Assembly (NCBI GenBank): GCA_901538445.1
Contig: LR594584.1
Location: 4,247,006 to 4,311,005 of the forward strand
Direction of reading: 5' to 3'
DNA length: 64,000 bases
Source: Gemmataceae bacterium
Lineage (GTDB): Bacteria > Planctomycetota > Planctomycetia > Gemmatales > Gemmataceae
The position numbers were made by a program, and so were the translations under genes. This document shows, one piece after another, positions 8,361-18,201 of the stretch (position 1 is the stretch's first letter; each line of letters begins with the position of its first letter). The notes below the pieces were generated by a model that was given only the letters and a program-made list of their open reading frames with translations, ran no database searches and was not told the origin of the DNA.

Positions 8361-8446
8361 AAGTGGGTAGTGGGCAGTGGGGAGTGGGCAGTAAGCGGCA
8401 GAAGATGGGCCGCATTTTCTGACTGTCCACTGCCCACTCACCACTT
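8361..8446. repeat. Imperfect 25-bp inverted repeat of AGTGGGCAGTGG words
   Basis: Arms 8361-8385 and 8422-8446 match as reverse complements at about 22 of 25 positions. The spacing leaves the AGGAGG ribosome site of the next gene (8454) just outside the right arm, so folding could affect its translation. Confidence 0.6.
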
Positions 8447-8465
8447 GCCCTGGCAGGAGGCCACC

Positions 8466-9638
8466 ATGGGGTTCTTCACGGGTCGGGTGACGTTTCTGCG
8501 GTTCAAGGTGAACGGGCCGGCCCCGAAGATGTTCGACCAGGAGCACCTGGACCGGCTCGCCGACCGCGCCGCGGGCCGCCAGAAGCTCGCGTCGGCCGAC
8601 GGCATCGAGACCGGGTGGACCGCCGGCGACCACGTCCTCGACACCGACTTCGACCTCGCCAAGAACATCATCAACGACACCCTGTCGTTCGACCTCCGTG
8701 TCGATACCGACAAGCTCCCGAGCGACCTGCTGCGGGCGTACTACTCCGTCGAGTTGAAGGCGCTCTCGAAGAAGAACCCGAGCGGGCTCCCCAGCGCGCG
8801 GCAGAAGCGCGAGGCCAAGGAGGCGGCCCGCGAGCGCCTGGAGTTCGAGGCGAAGGACGGCCGGTACCGCAAGCGGAAGTGCTTCCCGGTGCTGTGGGAC
8901 CTGCTCTCGAACGAGGTGCTGTTCGGGGCCACCTCGCTCACCCAGGTGGACCGGCTGTGCAGCCTGTTCGAGCAGACGTTCGGGTTCGAACTCGAGTGCG
9001 TGACCGCCGGCCGCCGCGCGTACCACCTCGCCGAGGTGAACAGCCGCACCCGCATGGTGGACGACTCGTCGCCCAGCGCGTTCGTACCCGGCGTCACCCC
9101 GCCGGACGTCGCGTGGATCGCCGACGAGAGCAGCCGCGACTTCATCGGCAACGAGTTCCTGCTCTGGCTGTGGTATCAGACCGACGCGCAGTCCGACACG
9201 GTGAAGCTCGCCGACGGGTCCGAGGTGGCGATCATGCTGTCGCGGACGCTCACGCTCGAGTGCCCGCGGGGGCAGACCGGCCACGAGACGATCTCGAGCG
9301 AGGGGCCGAGCCAGCTCCCCGAGGCGCGGCGGGCGATCCAGAGCGGGAAGCTGCCGCGAAAGGTCGGGCTCACGCTGGTGCGGCACGCGGACCAGTACGA
9401 GCTGACCATCCACGCGGAGACGCTCGCCGTCTCCGGGAGCAAGCTGCCGGTGCCCGACGACGCGATCACCGACCCGCGGGGCAAGCTCGACGACCGCGCG
9501 AACCAGCTCCGCGGGCTCATCGAGACGCTCGACCTGCTGTACGACGTGTTCGGCCAGAAGCGATTCGGCAAGGAGTGGGAGGCCGAACTCGCTGGCATGC
9601 AGAAGTGGCTCAAGCGCGAGGAGCGCCGCGCGGCGTGA
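8466..9638 (+). CDS. Possible RdgC-like recombination-associated protein
   Basis: 390 residues from ATG 8466, with AGGAGG 7 bases upstream. It is a soluble, charged protein. The middle contains FGFELECVTAGRRAYHLAE and, around residue 228, GNEFLLWLWYQTD, which resembles the G-x-EFLTWLW segment of the RdgC family (DNA-binding ring proteins that modulate RecA). The N-terminus MGFFTGRVTFLRFKVNG and the C-terminal helical region (LDDRANQLRGL, then a Lys/Arg-rich tail) also fit a DNA-binding protein. The RdgC assignment rests on this short resemblance and is tentative; otherwise it is a conserved hypothetical protein. It stands alone, convergent with the caspase-fold gene. Confidence 0.55.
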   Translation: MGFFTGRVTFLRFKVNGPAPKMFDQEHLDRLADRAAGRQKLASADGIETGWTAGDHVLDTDFDLAKNIINDTLSFDLRVDTDKLPSDLLRAYYSVELKALSKKNPSGLPSARQKREAKEAARERLEFEAKDGRYRKRKCFPVLWDLLSNEVLFGATSLTQVDRLCSLFEQTFGFELECVTAGRRAYHLAEVNSRTRMVDDSSPSAFVPGVTPPDVAWIADESSRDFIGNEFLLWLWYQTDAQSDTVKLADGSEVAIMLSRTLTLECPRGQTGHETISSEGPSQLPEARRAIQSGKLPRKVGLTLVRHADQYELTIHAETLAVSGSKLPVPDDAITDPRGKLDDRANQLRGLIETLDLLYDVFGQKRFGKEWEAELAGMQKWLKREERRAA

Positions 9639-9650
9639 CGTGGTGATGCG

Positions 9651-9719
9651 GCGAGCGGCGCGGCGTGAGCACGCCGGTGCGACCGAGGCGCACCGGCGTG
9701 CTCACGCCGCGCCGCTCGC
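9651..9719. repeat. Double-hairpin palindrome, copy 1 (perfect 31-bp arms)
   Basis: Arms 9651-9681 and 9689-9719 are perfect reverse complements around a 7-base loop. Each arm also contains its own hairpin, CGGCGT-GAGC-ACGCCG in the left arm. The outer 20 bases of the arm are identical to those of copy 2 at 14120. It sits between two convergent genes. Confidence 0.85.
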
Positions 9720-9919
9720 AGGGGTTACCCCCCCGCGGCACCGGGTTGCCGTCGCATATCCATTGCACCCTGATAAGGGTGCGACACCAATCAGCGATGC
9801 CTTTGTCGCACCCTTTCAGGGTGCCAGGCTTCTGGATTCTCGCCCCGGGGCGTTGCCCCGGGCTATGTTGTCCCACCCCTTCGGGGTGAAAACAGGCAGC
9901 AGGGGTTACCCCCCCGCGG
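9718..9919. repeat. Micro-hairpin array flanked by 21-bp direct repeats
   Basis: A 21-base direct repeat (GCAGGGGTTACCCCC plus CCGCGG) occurs at 9718-9738 and 9899-9919. Between them lie four hairpins: 9765-9782 (7-bp stem, GATA loop), 9808-9824 (7-bp, TTC), 9844-9862 (8-bp, GTT) and 9874-9888 (6-bp, TTC). The second direct repeat supplies the last codons and stop of the caspase-fold gene. The geometry matches the array at 6374-6542. Confidence 0.7.
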
Positions 9920-11363
9920 GGGGCAGCGCACGGGGCTCGCCGAGGCCGGTGAACTTCTTCAGGAACGCGAGGAACTGGTCGAGCAGGCTCGTCGAACTCC
10001 CGCGGCGGCCCTGGATCACGACCGACTCGGGCGTGACCGTCACCTTGCCCGCGAACCCGGCGAGCACCACCTCGGCCGAGTTCGCGTCGCTCGCCACGCC
10101 GACCTTCACGCCCTCGGGCGGCGAGTCCTCGATCTGGTCCACGAACTCGGCCACGTCCACCGGGCGGGCGAACTCGAACACGAGCCGGTCGAACACCCCG
10201 CCGAACACCGCCTGGAACCCCGCGGACTTCACGAAGTCCGGGCCGGACAGCCGCGCGACCTCGCGCTGCCACACCACTTCCGAGAGGTCGTCCGGGTTGA
10301 TGGTCACCGTTACGGTGTACTCGAAGTCGGGGGTGCGGATGTACCCCATGCCGTCGCGCTCGGCCGACACGTCGAGGTCCTTGCGCTTGTACCCGAACTG
10401 CTCGCGGACCATGTCGAACGTGTTATCGAGGTCGGCCTTCACGTCGGCCACCGCGGCCCGGTTGACGAACTTCCGCGCCCACTCGTTCGCACGGTCGGGC
10501 ATGTTGCTCGACTTGCGGTAGCCGGTCAAGTCCTTGATCTTGCCGACCTGCTCCGAGCGGAACGCGACCCGCTTCATGCGGCCGGGGTCGAGCAGTTCGC
10601 CGCCCGTGCCGAGGAGCTTGCCGAGGTCCGCGACGACCGCTTCGGCGTTCGCCTCGCCGTAGAGTTGCGGCACCTGCTCCTCGCCGTCGTGGGTCCGGCG
10701 CAGCGTCCGCGGGACCGCGTCGGCGAGGAACTCGTGCAGCGCCGCGGCGGTGAGTGCGCCGTCCTTGCCGACGCCCGCCCGCGACTTGCCGGTGAACATC
10801 TCGATCAGGTGGTGCCGCCAGATGCCGTGCTTCAGCGCCGCCGACTCGAACGACCGCTCGCCCGGCTCGCACGACACGAGCCCGGTGCAGTTCGGGGACG
10901 CCTCGAACAGTCTGGTGAGTTCCGCTCCGTCCAGGCCCGAGGGCTCGCTCGCGCCGGGGAGCGTGAGGCCGTCGGCGTCGAGCAGCACCGTGATGTCCTT
11001 GCACTTCGTCTTGTGCAGCGCGGCGAGCAGGTCGGCCACCGCGAGCGACGTCTCGGGAAGGTCGGGGGTGATCGTGTCGGCGCACGCGAGGTAGCCGCGG
11101 CCCTTGTGGGTGAACCCGCGGCTCACGACGAGCACGAGGAGCGCGTCGGCCTTGTCGATGAGCTTCGGGAGGCGCTTCAGGTGCGACTCGATGCCGGCCT
11201 TCGTCGTGCGCGTGCCGGCGACGAGGACGCACTTCGCGGGGTTGTAGCCGGCGGCAGGTAGCGCGCGGTGGAGTTCGGCGCAGTCGCCCGCGGCGAACGG
11301 CACCGGCGGCCCGGCCTCGAAGAACGTCTCGACGGCAATGATCAGTGCGGCGCGGTCGGCCAC
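9906..11363 (-). CDS. Caspase-fold (peptidase C14-like) protein lacking the catalytic dyad
   Basis: 485 residues. The first 250 follow the bacterial caspase/metacaspase p20 layout: a first strand AALIIAVETF, a core strand ADALLVLVV (72-80), YLACADT where active members have xLLPxDT, a strand ITVLLDAD (124-131), the GLVSCEPGERSFES strand and HGIWRHHLIEMFTG. In active enzymes the strand at 72-80 is followed by SGHG; here it reads SRGF (81-84), so the His is missing. The catalytic Cys position after LLD is Asp131. It should therefore be an inactive, scaffold-like homologue. The C-terminal 230 residues have no domain I recognise. No signal peptide is seen; probably cytoplasmic. Confidence 0.75.
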   Translation of the reverse strand: MADRAALIIAVETFFEAGPPVPFAAGDCAELHRALPAAGYNPAKCVLVAGTRTTKAGIESHLKRLPKLIDKADALLVLVVSRGFTHKGRGYLACADTITPDLPETSLAVADLLAALHKTKCKDITVLLDADGLTLPGASEPSGLDGAELTRLFEASPNCTGLVSCEPGERSFESAALKHGIWRHHLIEMFTGKSRAGVGKDGALTAAALHEFLADAVPRTLRRTHDGEEQVPQLYGEANAEAVVADLGKLLGTGGELLDPGRMKRVAFRSEQVGKIKDLTGYRKSSNMPDRANEWARKFVNRAAVADVKADLDNTFDMVREQFGYKRKDLDVSAERDGMGYIRTPDFEYTVTVTINPDDLSEVVWQREVARLSGPDFVKSAGFQAVFGGVFDRLVFEFARPVDVAEFVDQIEDSPPEGVKVGVASDANSAEVVLAGFAGKVTVTPESVVIQGRRGSSTSLLDQFLAFLKKFTGLGEPRALPPAGG

Positions 11364-11483
11364 GGCGGCTCACCTGGGTCGGTATGTGGTTGAGAGGTGA
11401 GTGTACGCGACCGGCGACAGGGGATCAAAGTCGGGTGCCGCGGGGGCGACCGTCCGGTTGCTCCCGCGACACCGCGAGGCCGC

Positions 11484-12656
11484 TCACACCGGCGGAACGA
11501 TCGTGTCGCCGTCGGCCGGGGTGAGGTCGAGCACGAGGTCCGGGTTCCGCGTTGCGAACCGGTCGGCCCCCGCCCCGCCGGTCAGCGCGTCCGCCGCGCG
11601 GTCCGGCCCGCCGTCGAGCGTGTCGTCGCCGTCGCCGCCCGTCAGAATGTCGGCCCCGGCGCCGCCGGCGAGTTGGTCGTTGCCGGCCCCGCCGTCGAGC
11701 GTGTCGTTCCCCGCCCCGCCCTTCAGCACGTCGTCGCCGTCGCCGCCGATCAGGTAAAGCTGCACAGACCTCGACGCCTGCGAAGAGCCGTCGATCACGT
11801 CGTTGCCGGTGCCGCCGTCCACGGTCACCCGCCGCACGCCCGAGCCCGCCAGGTTACCGATCGTCACCGTGTCGTCGCCGGCCCCCGGCTTCAGCACGAC
11901 GTTCTCGGTGCCGAGCATGTCCACCCGGAACTGCACCAGGTTGAGCCGCCGGAACACGGCGCGGAAGGCGTCGGCCCGCAGGTCGAACTGGTCGCCGGCC
12001 GGCGCGCCCAGGAACGAGTCGTTGCCGATCACCGTGGCCGTGTCGTTGCCGTTGCCGCCGTCCCACACGTCGGTCAGCGTGCCCGGCGGCCACAGGTACG
12101 AGTCGTCGCCGTTGCCGCCGAACATGAGGTCGTTCCCGAACCCGCTGACGAGCGCGTCGTTCCCGTTGCCGCCGAACATCGTCGAGTTGCCGACGACCGG
12201 CCCGACGACCACCCCGTTGACCACTCCGGCGAGCCCACCGACGATGCCGCCGTTGTTCACCCGGATGGTGTCGTCGCCGTTGCCGCCGAGCAGCGTCGAT
12301 CCCGGGGACGCCGCAAGCGCGCCGCTGGCGATCGTGTTCAGCGAGGCGTCGAGGGTGATCTGGTCGTTGCCGTTGCGGCCGGCCACGAGCACCTGCGTCA
12401 CCGCGGCGCGGGTCGGCGTGCCGCCGGCGGCGCGGATCGGGACGTCGGCCCCGTCGGCGGTGACGCGGAGGTTCCCGCCGGCGTCGGCGGCGACGAGGAT
12501 GACGTTGTCGGCGTTGTCGCCGACGACGGACAGGAGGCCGGCGCTGAAGGCGGCCGTGACCGCGGGCGTGGTGCGGTCTTCGAGGTGTTCCAGACCGAGG
12601 CGCGTGCGGGTTCGGGCGCGCGCCTGGGGCGCGCCGGAGGCGTTCCGAGCTGACAT
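11484..12656 (-). CDS. RTX (hemolysin-type calcium-binding repeat) protein
   Basis: 390 residues. The N-terminus carries LEHLEDRTTPAV (residues 23-34), a motif common at the start of large exported planctomycete proteins and probably tied to their secretion or surface attachment. From about residue 130 to 375 there are many nonapeptide repeats of the form GGNGNDxxx and GGAGNDxLDGG, which bind calcium in a parallel beta-roll. No protease, lipase or other catalytic domain is seen, so it is probably a structural or adhesive extracellular protein. RTX proteins commonly leave by type I secretion, but no transporter genes are nearby. Monocistronic. Confidence 0.85.
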   Translation of the reverse strand: MSARNASGAPQARARTRTRLGLEHLEDRTTPAVTAAFSAGLLSVVGDNADNVILVAADAGGNLRVTADGADVPIRAAGGTPTRAAVTQVLVAGRNGNDQITLDASLNTIASGALAASPGSTLLGGNGDDTIRVNNGGIVGGLAGVVNGVVVGPVVGNSTMFGGNGNDALVSGFGNDLMFGGNGDDSYLWPPGTLTDVWDGGNGNDTATVIGNDSFLGAPAGDQFDLRADAFRAVFRRLNLVQFRVDMLGTENVVLKPGAGDDTVTIGNLAGSGVRRVTVDGGTGNDVIDGSSQASRSVQLYLIGGDGDDVLKGGAGNDTLDGGAGNDQLAGGAGADILTGGDGDDTLDGGPDRAADALTGGAGADRFATRNPDLVLDLTPADGDTIVPPV

Positions 12657-12913
12657 GAAAACTCCCGGATGAATTGGGCCGGCCGCTCAGGACGTGGCGG
12701 AGCCGGCGGTAACGAGACGTGGGCGAACGACGCGGGCGACACGGGCCGCGACCGGGCGACGCGGTGATGTGATGACGAGATCGGGTCCGTGTGCGAGCAG
12801 TCTTGACGCGGCGCGTCGCGAAGTCAATGTGTCCACTCACGAATCCCTCACGGGATTCGCGGCGCTGTCGGGTTTCCGGGTGGGCACCTTGAATTTTCAG
12901 GCCGGGCCGCCCG

Positions 12914-14020
12914 TCACCCGACCGGTCCGAGGGCCTCCAGCCACACCCGCAGGTCGTTCTCGTACTCGCTCGCGAGGTCGCCCTTGACGAGTTGGCGGTG
13001 GAACGCGGCCGCGCCCTTGCGGCCCAGGTCGGCGGCCTCGGCGTCCGGGAACCGCTTCTCGGGCCGGGCCGCGACGAGCCGCCGGCACAGCGACACGAGC
13101 AACTCGCTCCCGGCCACCTCGGGGGGCAGCAACTCGGGCACGCGGTGCTCCAGCGCGTGCTTCGCCTCCAAGAGCGCCGAGACCCCGGTCGCCCCGTCGA
13201 ACGGGGACCGCCCGGCGAGCATCTCGACCAGCACGTACCCCATGCTCGCGAGGTCCGACTGCGGGGACACTGGCGCGCCCTCGAGCACCTCCGGGGCCGC
13301 GTACAGCGGGGACCACGCGCACCGGCCCTCGGCCGAGCGGAGGTCGGCCGCCGAGCCGATGTCCACCACCTTCGTCGTACCGGTCCGCTTGAGCATGATG
13401 TTCGACGGCTTCAGGTCCCCGTGCGCGATCCCCTCGCGGTGCATGGCCGCCAGCGCCGAGAGGCAGTCCCGCAAAACGTGGATGGCGACGCCCGGTTTGA
13501 GCCGGGGCTGCTTCGGCCCCTCGGTGAGGACGACGTCCTCGACGAACCGCCGGTGGTCCGGGCTGAGCCGGGCGCGGGTGCGGTCGAGCGTGTGCTGCGA
13601 GAGCACCTGCCGCAGGTCGAGCCCGTCCACCCACTCCATCCGCATGACGCGGACCCGGGTGTGGGCGGTGAAGTCGTGGACCGCGATGAGGTTCTCGTGC
13701 TGCACGGCGGCGACGCGGGCCGCGACCCCGGCGACCCGGGCCATGTCGTCGGCGTAGGCGAGCGAGGTGCGGTACGGCTCGGGGGAGAACACCTTGAGCG
13801 CGACCGAGAGGGCGAACCCGTCGGCCCCGTCGAGCCGGGCCTGAAACACGACCCCCTGGCCCCCCTGTCCCACGAGCTTGAGGTCGCTGCACCCGATGGC
13901 CCAGCCCACGTCCGTGCCGGCCAGGATGTCGCGGTAGTGCTGGCGGAGGTCGGGGTCGGGGTCGTGCCGGTCGGTGGCGGCGTGGAACCGCTCGGTGTCG
14001 TGCGTGCGGGTGGACTCCAT
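12914..14020 (-). CDS. Eukaryotic-like Ser/Thr protein kinase with HGD and DIG variants
   Basis: 368 residues from ATG 14020, with a GGAG 6 bases upstream; ATG 14062 is an alternative. The kinase domain spans about 40-320: the P-loop LVGQGGQGVVF (49-59), VALK with Lys76, a catalytic loop written HGDLKPSN (200-207) instead of HRDLKPxN, a magnesium motif DIG (220-222) instead of DFG, and AAPE in the activation segment. Lys, Asp and Asn are kept, so activity is plausible. No membrane segment or extracellular sensor is present, so it should act in the cytoplasm. It follows clpB on the same strand after a palindrome and may or may not share its transcript. Confidence 0.85.
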   Translation of the reverse strand: MESTRTHDTERFHAATDRHDPDPDLRQHYRDILAGTDVGWAIGCSDLKLVGQGGQGVVFQARLDGADGFALSVALKVFSPEPYRTSLAYADDMARVAGVAARVAAVQHENLIAVHDFTAHTRVRVMRMEWVDGLDLRQVLSQHTLDRTRARLSPDHRRFVEDVVLTEGPKQPRLKPGVAIHVLRDCLSALAAMHREGIAHGDLKPSNIMLKRTGTTKVVDIGSAADLRSAEGRCAWSPLYAAPEVLEGAPVSPQSDLASMGYVLVEMLAGRSPFDGATGVSALLEAKHALEHRVPELLPPEVAGSELLVSLCRRLVAARPEKRFPDAEAADLGRKGAAAFHRQLVKGDLASEYENDLRVWLEALGPVG

Positions 14021-14119
14021 GTGGCTCCAGGAGAGGGCCGCCCCTGTGGGGAGGGGAATCATTGTAGCGACCCCGCCCGCCCCGCCGCACCCCCAGTTCA
14101 AGCATCGGGGCGCAGAAGC

Positions 14120-14186
14120 GCGAGCGGCGCGGCGTGAGCCCGCCGGTGGCTGGCAGCCACCGGCGGGCTCACGCCGCGCCGCTCGC
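14120..14186. repeat. Double-hairpin palindrome, copy 2 (perfect 32-bp arms)
   Basis: Arms 14120-14151 and 14155-14186 are perfect reverse complements with a 3-base loop. The outer 20 bases equal those of copy 1 (9651); the inner part differs. Each arm has the small hairpin CGGCG-TGAGCC-CGCCG. It lies between the stop of clpB (14241) and the start of the kinase gene (14020). Confidence 0.85.
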
Positions 14187-14240
14187 AGACTGCACTGCTC
14201 CCAACCTGAAACCTTGAACTCGAAACTCGAAACTACTGGG

Positions 14241-16853
<2,613 letters not shown>

Positions 16854-16969
16854 GTGAAACCTCTGGTTGGGTGCGACTGACCGCCGAGAGGCGGGCGTAC
16901 CGTGCTTAGAGGGTCGCGGCGGCGAAAAGGTGCCGGTCCTGTGCGGGGGAGATTTTAGCGAGCGGTTCA

Positions 16970-17057
16970 AGGTAGGCGACTCACTCCGTGAGTCGCCAGT
17001 GCCGGCGATACGGAGATGGCCGAAGAAGTGGTCACTCTCTCCGAGAGTGACCTACCC
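16970..17057. repeat. Double-hairpin palindrome, copy 3 (divergent arms)
   Basis: The outer stem GGTAGG (16971-16976) pairs with CCTACC (17051-17056). The left arm folds as GCGACTCA-CTCCG-TGAGTCGC (16976-16996) and the right arm as GTCACTCT-CTCCG-AGAGTGAC (17031-17051). The arms are no longer good complements of each other, yet each inner hairpin is perfect and both share the loop CTCCG. It lies in the divergent clpB/SGNH spacer. Confidence 0.75.
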
Positions 17058-17136
17058 TCAGGTGCCGCCCGCCGAGTTGCCCTGGACCGCCCGGCTTGCC
17101 GCGGGCATACTCCCCGTCCCAATGGGAGGGCGGCAC

Positions 17137-18201
17137 GTGACTCCTGGTGGCATGACACGCGTTCGGGTCGGGGCGGGTGCGGCCCGCCTCGCGCAGGTGC
17201 GGCGGGCGGCCGCGTTCGCGGGCGGCCTGCTCCTCGCCACGGGCCTGCTCCTGGGGGCGGGCGAGGGGTACCTCCGCCTCACCCCGCCCGGCGACACCGC
17301 CGAGCACCTCGGCGTCCTCTCCCCGAAGAACGGCCCGTTCGAGCCGCACCCCGTCTACGGCGCACAGTACCGGTCGCTCGAGGCGCTCGACGCCGACAAC
17401 AACGGCAAGCTCGCGCAGTACCGCCCGCTGTTCACCAGCCCGAACCCGCCGAAGGTGTGGGCGTTCTTCGGCAGCTCGTTCGCGCAGGCCCCGGGCATGC
17501 TCGCCGACACGACCCGCAGGTTCGTGCCCGCACGGTTCACGTTCAACCTCGGGAAGAACGAGATCGTGCCCGTGCGGCTGGCGCAGGCCGAGTTCCTGCT
17601 CGACGCGGGGCTGCCGGTCGAGCGGCTGTTCGTCGTGGTGATCCCACTCGACGGGTACTTCTACGCGATGCACGGGCTCGACCAGATCCGGGTGACGCCC
17701 GGCGGCGGCATCAGCTACGACCCGCGGTTCCCCGAGACCGGCGGGTGGCTCGTGCGGACCAGCCGGCTCGTCCGCCAGGGGTGGACGCAGACCGGCCTGC
17801 ACGCGAACCGGCCGTTCTACCGGGTGCGGCAGCTCAACACGCGGTACGACGGGGCCGTGCTCGCCGACTTCGTGAAGGTGTACGAGGAGTTCGCGAAGGC
17901 CGCCAAGCGGCACCGCGTGCCCGTGACGGTGGTGCTGCTGCCGAACCACGAGCAGGTGACGCGGGGGGCCGGGTTCGCGTTCCAGGACGCGGTCGCCCCG
18001 CGGCTCCGCGAGCTGGGCTACGACGTGTGCGACGTCCGCGAGGCGTTCCTCGCGTTCCCGAACAAGCCCGCCCTGTTCATCCCCGACAAGCACTTCTCGC
18101 ACGTGGGCAACCGCTTGCTGCTGGCGACGCTGATCGACCACCTGCTGGCGACCGACCCGGGGTCGGCCGACCTCCCCGACCCGAACGCGGTGTACCCGTG
18201 A
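17137..18201 (+). CDS. SGNH-fold (AlgX/AlgJ-like) acyltransferase or esterase
   Basis: 354 residues from the GTG at 17137, 6 bases after GGGAGGG. One membrane helix near the N-terminus (about 21-42) anchors it to the inner membrane with the rest periplasmic. The SGNH signs are GSS at 112-114 (Ser113 or Ser114 in the nucleophile loop) and DKHFSH (317-322), giving the Asp/His pair. Such proteins work with MBOAT acetyltransferases to acetylate polysaccharides in the periplasm, as AlgX or AlgJ does with AlgI. Its stop overlaps the MBOAT start by 4 bases (GTGA), supporting a joint role. Confidence 0.8.
   Translation: MTPGGMTRVRVGAGAARLAQVRRAAAFAGGLLLATGLLLGAGEGYLRLTPPGDTAEHLGVLSPKNGPFEPHPVYGAQYRSLEALDADNNGKLAQYRPLFTSPNPPKVWAFFGSSFAQAPGMLADTTRRFVPARFTFNLGKNEIVPVRLAQAEFLLDAGLPVERLFVVVIPLDGYFYAMHGLDQIRVTPGGGISYDPRFPETGGWLVRTSRLVRQGWTQTGLHANRPFYRVRQLNTRYDGAVLADFVKVYEEFAKAAKRHRVPVTVVLLPNHEQVTRGAGFAFQDAVAPRLRELGYDVCDVREAFLAFPNKPALFIPDKHFSHVGNRLLLATLIDHLLATDPGSADLPDPNAVYP

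Noticed and set aside
16970-17057. Classical REP element (GTAG type) at palindrome copy 3
   Set aside because: GGTAGG occurs at the end of this copy only; the other copies begin GGCGAGC or similar, so the GTAG match is probably chance.
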